DNA from: Symbiodinium sp. CCMP2592
Taxonomy: Eukaryota > Sar > Dinophyceae > Suessiales > Symbiodiniaceae
DNA: 64,000 nucleotides
Reading direction: 5' to 3'
NCBI GenBank assembly: GCA_905221615.1
Contig: CAJNDT010004913.1
Span: forward strand, 1 to 64,000
Of this stretch, positions 53,801 through 62,263 are shown piece after piece (within the stretch, counting starts at the first letter, position 1; each line of letters begins with the position of its first letter). The position numbers and the translations under genes are program-made. The notes beneath the pieces are model-generated. The model had not been told where the DNA came from and did not search any database. It was given only the letters and a program-made list of their open reading frames with translations.

Positions 53801-54050
53801 TGTTTGCGTAAACCTCTAAAGGGGTAGCTCTAACAGGTACCTACAGCAATGGCTGCATGCTCATACATATACATTCCGCTGCCCATTGGCTCACAGTGGT
53901 TTTACCATATTGAGACAAGACAAGCTCTCCTTGCGTAGCAAGACAAAACAACTACTGTCCGTGTGCAGGGCGCTGCCCTTTGATCCTTAGGGAATAAACT
54001 GGTCATACACCTCCTAACAAGGAGCATTTCCTTGTGGGTGTATCGGCTCA
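53801..54050 (+). repeat. Putative 5' LTR
   Basis: Begins TGTTTGCG and ends in CA six bases before the primer-binding site. It contains a TATA-like CATATACATT near 53869 and AATAAA at 53993-53998. The right edge is supported by the primer-binding site. The left edge is a guess, since the partner LTR is not in the window. Confidence 0.45.
54005..54043 (+). other. Long hairpin just upstream of the primer-binding site
   Basis: Two perfect 7-bp stems nest: 54005-54011 with 54037-54043, and 54017-54023 with 54029-54035 (5-nt loop). They are separated by a 5-base bulge on one side and 1 base on the other. It may act in LTR RNA packaging, dimerisation or priming; function unproven. Confidence 0.8.
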
Positions 54051-54056
54051 GTTTTC

Positions 54057-54072
54057 TGGTAGCGGAGCCCGG
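54057..54072 (+). other. Primer-binding site for an initiator-Met-type tRNA
   Basis: Reads TGGTAGCGGAGCCCGG. The first bases complement the CCA end plus acceptor stem expected of a eukaryotic initiator Met tRNA (plant and animal elements use TGGTATCAGAGC or TGGTAGCAGAGG). The fit here implies a tRNA 3' end of CUCCGCUACCA. Confidence 0.7.
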
Positions 54073-54152
54073 AAAGGGCCGCCCGCCTCCCAAAGTCCGC
54101 TACAGCGGTCGGCCTCGCCGAACGCTTAACCAAGCGGATAAGAGGCAGCACA

Positions 54153-57100
54153 ATGTCGAGCTCGCATAGCGAAGCCGACGACAGTTCCCAATCCTCCGGG
54201 GGATATGAGAACGAAGAGACCTCCCAAGGTCCAGCCACTTATGTCGCACAGTCATATGCAACATCTGACCGCATGCTTGCATCATTAGGCATAACGCCCA
54301 AGATCGCGCCTGCCTATGATGGCACCACCTCGTGGTTTGAGTATGAACAGTTGATTGACGACTGGTGCGACATAACAACGCTGGATGACACCAAAAGAGG
54401 TCCGTCTCTCAAGACGAGGCTCTCCGGATTGGCCGCAGTACAAAAGGAATCACTGAACCGAGAAAGGCTTGCAGCCCCAGATGGAGTAGATTACTTCAAG
54501 AAGAAGATGCGTCCATTTTTCGTGAAAGGAGAACAGTACGTTTTCCTGTGGCGTTTCCTCGGCCTATTCAAGGCATGGAAGGGCAACCAAGACTTTGTGA
54601 CTTGGATTGCCAAGTTTGAGATCGTGCTACAGCGCGTGAAAAACTCATGGATGGATCTCTTACCAGAGATAGCTCTGGAGGATGCCCATCCAGATTTCAT
54701 GCAAGCTGTGCAGGCAGACCAAACCTTCTTGCGCATGCAGGATGCAGCCGAGAGAGACACATATGCCGCACGCTATTTCGAAACATGGAACAAGGAACGC
54801 CTTGACAATCATCGAAGAGCGTTTCCTCTGAACGATAATCTCCTAGCTCTCCTCTTCCTAGTGCAGTCCGACCTAAATGAGATGCAACGTGAGAGGTTGG
54901 TAACAGCATTGACCAACCAAGGTCACCGAATTGAGACCTACACGTACCCTGTGGTACGGCAGACCATGTTCGATCAGTTCTCAACGACCAGAACTGGTCT
55001 GCAGGATCCCAACATTCGGCACTCTTCTCACAAGAAGGACCGCCATGGAAGGAGAGACCAACGCCGCAAACGCGGAGGTCGAAACTTCCTCATCCTCGAT
55101 CAGGGTGAATACGATGGAGTCGATGGATTCTGGCTCCAAGACGAAGACACCCTTGAGGAAGGCTTTCTTGCCGCCGAGGATGAAGAAGCTGTCTTCTGGA
55201 CAGTTGATGACCATGAGGCCTTCGTTGCAAGGAGATTCAAAAAGGGAAGAAGACCAAGAATGCGTCCCGGATCACCGGGAAGAGCAAAGGGTGGCAAGCG
55301 AAAAGGACGTGGCCGTTTTAGGTCATACCGCGGAAAAGGGAGAGCCAACCAGGCAGAACATGATCCAACTGATTCCAGCTATTTCGGTAAAGGTAAAGGA
55401 AAGGAAAAAGGAAAAGGTGGAAAAGGCAAAGGAAAAGGAAAGGACAAAGGAGATAAAGGAAGCTCCTTCAAAGGCGCAAAGGCAAAAGGCAAAGGTAAGG
55501 ATACAGCTAAGTCTGCCTCCTTACAAGGAGACCAAACTGGATCTCCACAGGCCTATGAGAGTTCCACCGCACCGAGCTGGGATTCATGGTATGAGGACAG
55601 TTATTATACTGACTCCAGTTGGAATTATGCCGCTTATGACGATCAAACGTCTTATACATACTATGCATCACAAGCCTCACGAAGAAAAACACGGAGAAAG
55701 AAGAGAAGAAATCAAGCAGGATCATCAGGTAGAGGCACAGATCCGAGCGCGCACCAAGAACCCGTGTTCAACTCATCAGTGAGTTACGTGCCCCAGGTCT
55801 TTGAACCATCCGAGGGGCAAGGTGTTGAAACTGCAACAGCGGTGTTTCCGTTGCAGCACACCGTCCTATCTGCTCTCACAGAGCGGATCAATCTTGATAA
55901 GAACCCTACCTTTGTCATACTTGACTCAGGTTGTACTAGGGCTATGGGTTCCCGCTATGCGGTGAACAGGCTTATCAAGGCCGTGAAGCAACGTGCCCCA
56001 GGCATGATTGATTTCACTTTCTCACCTTCGAACACGAAGTTCTCTTTCGCAGATAGTGAAACAGCTCTTATCAAGGAGCGTGTAACTCTATGGTTCAACA
56101 CAACTCCAAGAAGAGATACAACCATCGAGGTTCTGGATCAGGGGAGAGTTCCCATTTTGTTCTCCATCGAACAGATGAGGAATCTAAGAATGACCCTCGA
56201 GTGTAGTCCCACAGCTGACCTAGCAACGTGTGAAGCTTTCGGTTTGTACAAAACCCCCCTTCCGATTAGTACCAATAACCATTTGGTATTGGACCTTCTA
56301 GGCTTCACTTCCACCAGGAAGTATCTCCCTAAGTCAGGTACGTCGTTCAGTGCGACGGAGACTGCTCTAGGAGCTAAGAAGCCAAAGGAAGAAAGAAGAT
56401 CTTATACTAAGATCCCGGAAGGTCGCTGTCCAGCCTGCGCAGGACAGAAAAAGCCTCATACGTTCCTCAAAGGTTGCGACAAAGCACCTGAAGGAGCAGC
56501 TGATCCACCACCGAAGGGCATTCCAGGTAAGAAGAAGCCTCTTCCATCTGATCCGGCAGAATCATCTGCCAAGAAACCTGATCCACCAGAACCATCTGGT
56601 GATGCTCCTGAGCCTTCCGAACCATCGGAACCATCATCAGGCTCTAGAGACAAACCTGCAGAATCATCTGCACCGCACGAACCTCCAGAAGAAGAAAGAC
56701 TTGAGGTTCCACCTGCGAAGACAAAGACTCCAAAGGGTCTTAAAAACCTTCTGAAGAAAACCCGCAAATATGCGGTCAAACCTCCTGTTGAGGAGAAGTC
56801 TATGGTCCCAGGAGCTGATGACGGGACGGAGGTAAGACCACTTGAGTCAAGAGAATACCCGGCTCCTGGTACAGACTCACCTACAGGTGAAGAGATTGTC
56901 GCAGAACCATCGCCATCTCTTCCCATTGCTCTTCGCAGGATTCATGAGAAGCTTAAGGACCCTGTAGAACTCTATAAGCTTCACCTTAAGCACCGTCATA
57001 TGAGTACGGATCAGTTCAAGCGACGCACGAAAGCCTTACAGATCCCAAAGGAGATATATGAGCTATATGACCAACTGGTCAAAAAGTGTTCAGCCTGTCA

Positions 57101-60100
57101 GGAACACGTGAGAGCTCCTTCAAGAGCGAAGATTTCCGGTTTAAGATCAGAGACTTTCGGTGATCTCACCTTCGTAGATCACGGTGAGCTTCCAATTCCC
57201 GGCAAGAATAGTCGCTTAATATTTCTTATTCTCTATGACGGAGCAACAAACCTGTTGACTTCCGAAGTAGTCCAGGATAAAGAAGAGCATACTACAATGT
57301 CGATTATGAATGACTACTTTGAGAAATTTCAGATCAACCCAAAGGTTGTAGTTGGAGATCAAGCATTCATGACTCCAAAAATGGAGGCTTATTACAATCG
57401 GCAGAATATCAAGCCTGTAGCAACAGGACCTGGAACACCATGGCCCAACAGGGCCGAAGCTGCTGTAAGATTGCTGAAGCATCAGATTAAGATCATACTT
57501 CAGATCCTGAAGGATGGTGACCCGCAGTATAACGGAATCACCATGAAGTATGGCAACCTCGTTCGACAAGCATGTTTGGCAAGAAACTCTTCGATTACCT
57601 ATGGAGGAGTTACTCCTTTAGAAATGGCCTTTGGTAGGCGTCCTCGAGATGTTATAACACCAGAGAACGCTGATCCCAATCAGTTGACAGGTAATCCAAC
57701 TGATACGGAAGTCACTGCGAGAGCCATTAAGGAGCTTGCCAACAGGGCTTACCAAGAGGCACGCCAATCTGATGATCTGCGCAGAGATCTTGCGGCCAGA
57801 CTGTCAATGACCGAAGGACCTTTCTCTTTGGGAGATAAGGTTTTCTACTGGTCAGAGGATAAGTCTAAGATTGGATCAACTGGGTCCAAACATGGATCTT
57901 GGCTAAAAGGAAAGGTGATCTCCGAACTCGGAGGATCCATGGTAGGTGTGGATCTTGGAACACGCATCGTCCGCGTTAATATCTCAAAACTGAGGAAAAA
58001 TTATGACATAACATCTGATGTGGAGATTCCTCTCGCGCCTGATGAGGAAACTCTGACGTCAGAAGGTTCTGACCACGCAAGTTGCATGGTCACCTTTGAT
58101 GCTTCCCTGCAGTCGACAGACCTAACGGTTCCGCATCAAGAGTGTCACTGGCAGGTCACCAGCACTGGGAAGATTGACTTCCTAGAACTCTACGGTGGAT
58201 CTCCCCGTATGAGTCACAAGGCTGCCCTGTCAGGTCTGCGAGTAGGTCAGCCAGTCGACTTGCGTAGTGGTCTAGATCTTGAGCAACCGCAAGGTCGCTC
58301 CAATCTTCTTAGGATCATCAAGGAACAAGAACCTACTATTATTGTTATGTCACCCGATCACTCTCAGTGGTCTAGCTGGTACTCACAGTGGAAGAAAGGC
58401 TCTGCCAAGAGACTTTCTGTTTTAAAATTCTGTGAATCGGTCGCAGACCACCAAATGAAGCTCGGACGTTACTTTGTTCTTGAGAACCCATACTACAGCA
58501 GGCTCTGGTCTTCACCAGAAGCAAAACGCCTGTTTTCCAACCGCAAGATCAGCTATGAGGTCTGTAACCTACAAGCCTATGGCATGAAAGATCCAAAAGG
58601 ATACTATGAATCGAAATCCTCGATTTTCATGCACAACCTGCCACCGCAGGTTCTAACTCCTCTCCAGAGGCATTCTGCCAAAACGAAATCTCCAACATCT
58701 CCACCAGGAGACGAAAAGGGTATTCAAGGCTACGGTCTTAAAACGAAACTCGCACAAGTGTATCCTTATGAATTCTGTGAGACCTTTGCCTCGTGTTTGG
58801 CAAGATTCCTGAAGAGAGATACATATGCATCTCATCTTTCTTTAGTCACAGACATACTAGGATACTCTGGAGATGAATGCCTCCAGGGACTTTCGGAACT
58901 TCTTGACCAAGAGTATTCACTTTTGACAGCAAATCCTCTCAAGGATTCCAAACTCCTGCAAGATCCGAAAATCAGATCACTTGTTGCTAGAGTAAATTCC
59001 TTATCGAGTAAAACTGAATTACCATTGCATCATTCCAAACCATCACCGTCCCTTGATGCCTTGGTGTCAGACATTACTCGCCTTAGATCAAGACTCTTAC
59101 CAGGGTCTGGTTTCGAACAGTGTACTCTATACAGAGGTACATTTGGAACAGTCAAAGCACTCACCAGTGTAACTGATGGCGTTCTTGTCTTCTGGAACAA
59201 GAAGAAGCCCAATTCGACTATGACGTGTTGCTTGCCGCACCAGGTTTCCTGGAATAAAGTACACCCATCAACCTTCTCGGGGGTGCTCTTCCAGATGACA
59301 GGCGGCAAGACTTCACCGTCCGTGCGAACACCGCCGGATGTTATCATGTCGGACGAAGAGGTTTCGCCGTCAGACCCGTCAGAACCCATGAGCACTAATC
59401 GCTCACGGATCACATCTGACGATGTCTCTATGCCGGAACCAGATCAGCCGATGCCTCCCGGCACGCCGCCGTCGCGTCCTCCTCCTCCCATACCTCCACC
59501 GCGACTACCGGCCGTTTCCTCCGATGAGCCCGTGGCTCCTGCTCGGGCTAAGCCTCGCGTGCATCCGCCTCCTCGCGTTCCGTCTCCTCGGCGTCTGGGG
59601 GGTGATGTGTCGCCAAGGTCTTCATCGGAAAGGAAAGTTTCGCCGCACAAACAGAAATCACCTTCACAGGTGCCGACACCAAAACCTAAACCGAAGGCAC
59701 ATCCACAGGGACCCATTCTTCCGTTACAACAAGATGAAGAAGATTCTGAAGAAGAACTGGTCCCGGACGACCCCGGACAACCGTCCGCTCCTCCTCACAC
59801 CTCTGGTTCACCAGAACCGGAGAGCGATGCCGAGTCAGAAGACACAAGGTATTACTCTGATGAGGAAGGTGACCTGGTCGTAGATGAGAAGGACTGGATC
59901 CTTCTCACAGAAGAACAGAAACTGTGCAGTAACACAGGTTCTTTCTCCATGCCTCGGTACATGCATGGCGGACCCGTAGACATCAGAGAGGTAACATCAA
60001 GAGTGAGGTCAGACCGAACACGGTATAAACCCACCAAAAGGTTCCGATCTGACATCCGTGAAGAGTATGATCTTCTCACGGAAGAGGACAAGGCCTTATC

Positions 60101-62039
60101 CCTAAGTTCCCCCAGGAACTCAGCAAATCTGACCCAGAAGGCACAACGGAAGGAGGCAACCGCCAAGGAAAAGCGTGAGATGAAGAAACAGTTTGATGAA
60201 GCGAAAGCAGCAGAATATCAGAGCTGGCTAGACAATGATGTCTTTGAGCTCGTCGATACACGGAAACTCGGAAACATCCGAAATTATGTCACTGGTCGAT
60301 GGGTCCTGACTCTAAAAAGAGATAAGGACGGAAACTTCCTTAAGTGCAAGGCCCGATGGGTCCTAAGAGGTTTCCAGGATCGACAAAAGGACATACAGCA
60401 AACTGATAGTCCTGCTGCGAGTCGCCCAGGTTTCCGCTTAGCGATTCAACTAGCAGCTAACAAGCTGTGGAATCTGACACACATCGACCTAAAGACTGCT
60501 TTTCTGCAGGGTGAAGCCTATGATGAGTCGAGAGACATAATCTGTCAGATTCCTCCTGAAGCAGGTTATCCTCCCTACATTGCAGCGAGGATGAAGAAAC
60601 CCGCTTATGGACTTAACGATGCACCTCGAAGATGGTGGAACATCGTTGATAAGGCACTCCTGTCTTACGGCCTGGTGCCAACCCGTGCGGATCGCTGTAC
60701 ATATGTTCTGTATGGTAAGAAGTCTGCAACAGCAGATGCTGAGCTCAAGAAGTCTCAGCCAAAGACCATGGAATCAGCGATTGACTATCTCCTAGATCCC
60801 ATAGCAGGCAACAATGCCAAGGGTAGACAGGTACATGGAGTAGTCTGTTTACATGTAGATGACCTGTGCATGGCCGGTGATGACACCTTTCGTAAGGCCG
60901 TGATTGAATCGATCAAAAAGGAGTTTGCAGTCGGTTCTGAAGACACGAACGATATTATGTTTGTAGGACAGAGATTAGTCTGGAAGGATGCTACAGCATC
61001 GGTACCAGCACATATCTCAGTAAATCAGAACCTAGCTGTTGAAGCTCTAGAGGAAATTGTTTTTGATAAGAAGCTCAACAATGAGCAACAATGCACACCA
61101 CAGCAGCACACTGCTTACAGAAGTGTTTTAGGACAGATCAACTGGCTACAAAGCCGGACTCAAGCTCACATCTGTTATCGCTTCAGTCGGTGTGCGAGTA
61201 AGGCTGCCAAGCCTACTATCGGTGATATTCGAGAATTGAACAAGCTTGTTAGGATTTTGAAGTCTACTGAAGTAGAACTGCGTTTTTGGCCGCTGAAAGG
61301 AAATCTCAGAATCCTCGGTTACCCTGATGCTTCCTACAGGAACAATGATGACAAATCATCTCAGAGAGCACATGTTATTTTCCTTGCTGAAGATCGAAAT
61401 CCAAAGCTAAAGGGAATGAAACAATCAGCAGCAGCTGCTTCTTCCAAGAAGAACGATTTCTCTGAATCCTCTATTAAGGAAACATCCTCGAGAGGTAGCC
61501 TGGTGGATTATGAGTCTCACAAGATTACGACAACCACAATGTCCACAACAGTGGCAGAGCTTAACGCACTGATGCGTTGCTTTGGTACTTGCCTGTTCCT
61601 CAAGGGACTTTGGGCAGATCTCTCATCAGAGACCGTACCCATACATATCAGAACAGATGCGAACAATCTTGTGACAACAGCAGGCACGACACACCTTCCA
61701 GAGCAGAAGGAAACTCACCACCTCATTCAGATGCTTCGTAAGGAATCCAACTCTGGATCTTTAGATGACCTAGCTCATGTAAGCTCGAAGTACTGCCTAG
61801 CTGATGCATTAACAAAGCACTCGGCGCAACCTGATGAGCTTATCAAGGCTCTGGAAACAGGGAATTTACCAGAAACAGACATTCATCCACCCTTCCGTGA
61901 ACTTCTTCAACATAAAGCTTTCACTGTTCGGTGGATCATAGACAATCTCAAGAATGCCGCCACAGCGGTAGCCTTCCTTGGAATTGATATCTCAACAGAG
62001 ATTTACCGATTATTTTACTGCCAAGGAATATGGTGGTAG
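54153..62039 (+). CDS. Ty1/copia Gag-Pol polyprotein, 2,628 residues
   Basis: One uninterrupted frame. Gag-like residues 1-400 are followed by a Lys/Gly-rich basic tract (about 405-455). The protease has its catalytic Asp in LDSG (D591). A CX2CX6HX5C knuckle lies at C759-C775, then a Pro/Ser/Glu linker. Integrase shows a HHCC finger (H944/H947, C979, C982) and catalytic D1009, D1069 and E1102 in TPWPNRAEAAVR. A methyltransferase-like block (about 1335-1520) and a Pro-rich linker (about 1750-1880) precede the RT, which has KARWVLRGFQD, HIDLKTAFLQGE, KPAYGLNDAPRRWW and HVDD (2234-2237). RNase H follows with D2392, E2469 and D2502, then ADALTKH. Usual copia proteins are about 1,300-1,500 residues; the extra length is in linkers and the inserted block. 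Confidence 0.95.
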   Translation: MSSSHSEADDSSQSSGGYENEETSQGPATYVAQSYATSDRMLASLGITPKIAPAYDGTTSWFEYEQLIDDWCDITTLDDTKRGPSLKTRLSGLAAVQKESLNRERLAAPDGVDYFKKKMRPFFVKGEQYVFLWRFLGLFKAWKGNQDFVTWIAKFEIVLQRVKNSWMDLLPEIALEDAHPDFMQAVQADQTFLRMQDAAERDTYAARYFETWNKERLDNHRRAFPLNDNLLALLFLVQSDLNEMQRERLVTALTNQGHRIETYTYPVVRQTMFDQFSTTRTGLQDPNIRHSSHKKDRHGRRDQRRKRGGRNFLILDQGEYDGVDGFWLQDEDTLEEGFLAAEDEEAVFWTVDDHEAFVARRFKKGRRPRMRPGSPGRAKGGKRKGRGRFRSYRGKGRANQAEHDPTDSSYFGKGKGKEKGKGGKGKGKGKDKGDKGSSFKGAKAKGKGKDTAKSASLQGDQTGSPQAYESSTAPSWDSWYEDSYYTDSSWNYAAYDDQTSYTYYASQASRRKTRRKKRRNQAGSSGRGTDPSAHQEPVFNSSVSYVPQVFEPSEGQGVETATAVFPLQHTVLSALTERINLDKNPTFVILDSGCTRAMGSRYAVNRLIKAVKQRAPGMIDFTFSPSNTKFSFADSETALIKERVTLWFNTTPRRDTTIEVLDQGRVPILFSIEQMRNLRMTLECSPTADLATCEAFGLYKTPLPISTNNHLVLDLLGFTSTRKYLPKSGTSFSATETALGAKKPKEERRSYTKIPEGRCPACAGQKKPHTFLKGCDKAPEGAADPPPKGIPGKKKPLPSDPAESSAKKPDPPEPSGDAPEPSEPSEPSSGSRDKPAESSAPHEPPEEERLEVPPAKTKTPKGLKNLLKKTRKYAVKPPVEEKSMVPGADDGTEVRPLESREYPAPGTDSPTGEEIVAEPSPSLPIALRRIHEKLKDPVELYKLHLKHRHMSTDQFKRRTKALQIPKEIYELYDQLVKKCSACQEHVRAPSRAKISGLRSETFGDLTFVDHGELPIPGKNSRLIFLILYDGATNLLTSEVVQDKEEHTTMSIMNDYFEKFQINPKVVVGDQAFMTPKMEAYYNRQNIKPVATGPGTPWPNRAEAAVRLLKHQIKIILQILKDGDPQYNGITMKYGNLVRQACLARNSSITYGGVTPLEMAFGRRPRDVITPENADPNQLTGNPTDTEVTARAIKELANRAYQEARQSDDLRRDLAARLSMTEGPFSLGDKVFYWSEDKSKIGSTGSKHGSWLKGKVISELGGSMVGVDLGTRIVRVNISKLRKNYDITSDVEIPLAPDEETLTSEGSDHASCMVTFDASLQSTDLTVPHQECHWQVTSTGKIDFLELYGGSPRMSHKAALSGLRVGQPVDLRSGLDLEQPQGRSNLLRIIKEQEPTIIVMSPDHSQWSSWYSQWKKGSAKRLSVLKFCESVADHQMKLGRYFVLENPYYSRLWSSPEAKRLFSNRKISYEVCNLQAYGMKDPKGYYESKSSIFMHNLPPQVLTPLQRHSAKTKSPTSPPGDEKGIQGYGLKTKLAQVYPYEFCETFASCLARFLKRDTYASHLSLVTDILGYSGDECLQGLSELLDQEYSLLTANPLKDSKLLQDPKIRSLVARVNSLSSKTELPLHHSKPSPSLDALVSDITRLRSRLLPGSGFEQCTLYRGTFGTVKALTSVTDGVLVFWNKKKPNSTMTCCLPHQVSWNKVHPSTFSGVLFQMTGGKTSPSVRTPPDVIMSDEEVSPSDPSEPMSTNRSRITSDDVSMPEPDQPMPPGTPPSRPPPPIPPPRLPAVSSDEPVAPARAKPRVHPPPRVPSPRRLGGDVSPRSSSERKVSPHKQKSPSQVPTPKPKPKAHPQGPILPLQQDEEDSEEELVPDDPGQPSAPPHTSGSPEPESDAESEDTRYYSDEEGDLVVDEKDWILLTEEQKLCSNTGSFSMPRYMHGGPVDIREVTSRVRSDRTRYKPTKRFRSDIREEYDLLTEEDKALSLSSPRNSANLTQKAQRKEATAKEKREMKKQFDEAKAAEYQSWLDNDVFELVDTRKLGNIRNYVTGRWVLTLKRDKDGNFLKCKARWVLRGFQDRQKDIQQTDSPAASRPGFRLAIQLAANKLWNLTHIDLKTAFLQGEAYDESRDIICQIPPEAGYPPYIAARMKKPAYGLNDAPRRWWNIVDKALLSYGLVPTRADRCTYVLYGKKSATADAELKKSQPKTMESAIDYLLDPIAGNNAKGRQVHGVVCLHVDDLCMAGDDTFRKAVIESIKKEFAVGSEDTNDIMFVGQRLVWKDATASVPAHISVNQNLAVEALEEIVFDKKLNNEQQCTPQQHTAYRSVLGQINWLQSRTQAHICYRFSRCASKAAKPTIGDIRELNKLVRILKSTEVELRFWPLKGNLRILGYPDASYRNNDDKSSQRAHVIFLAEDRNPKLKGMKQSAAAASSKKNDFSESSIKETSSRGSLVDYESHKITTTTMSTTVAELNALMRCFGTCLFLKGLWADLSSETVPIHIRTDANNLVTTAGTTHLPEQKETHHLIQMLRKESNSGSLDDLAHVSSKYCLADALTKHSAQPDELIKALETGNLPETDIHPPFRELLQHKAFTVRWIIDNLKNAATAVAFLGIDISTEIYRLFYCQGIWW

Positions 62040-62053
62040 TCTCGTTTGCTGGT

Positions 62054-62101
62054 AGCACAACCATGTGCTGGATTTTCTATTTAGACTGTTTTCCGTCTAA
62101 A
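62054..62101 (+). other. Tandem hairpins directly after the pol stop
   Basis: Hairpin 1 is 62054-62069 (AGCACA/TGTGCT, 6 bp, 4-nt loop). Hairpin 2 is 62080-62101 (TTTAGAC/GTCTAAA, 7 bp, 8-nt loop). They begin 15 bases after the TAG. The run TTTTCTATTTAG (62073-62084) inside could also serve as a splice acceptor. Confidence 0.7.
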
Positions 62102-62263
62102 AGAAAATTTGTGTCTGCGAGCTGCGTTTTCATTAAGATCGGACATGTTCATGAGAATTATATGTTCTGTATCATCCGCAGCCGCTTTCAGCCTCGAGCC
62201 TCACAGCAATCAGCCTTTCGGGCTAACCAAGCGTTCCTGATCCTGTTTGGTCATTGTGCCGTA

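Noticed and set aside
61985..62039. Programmed -1 frameshifting from pol into the second ORF.
   Set aside because: The overlap contains no X-XXY-YYZ slippery heptamer, and the stem-loops start after the stop codon rather than a few bases after a slip site.
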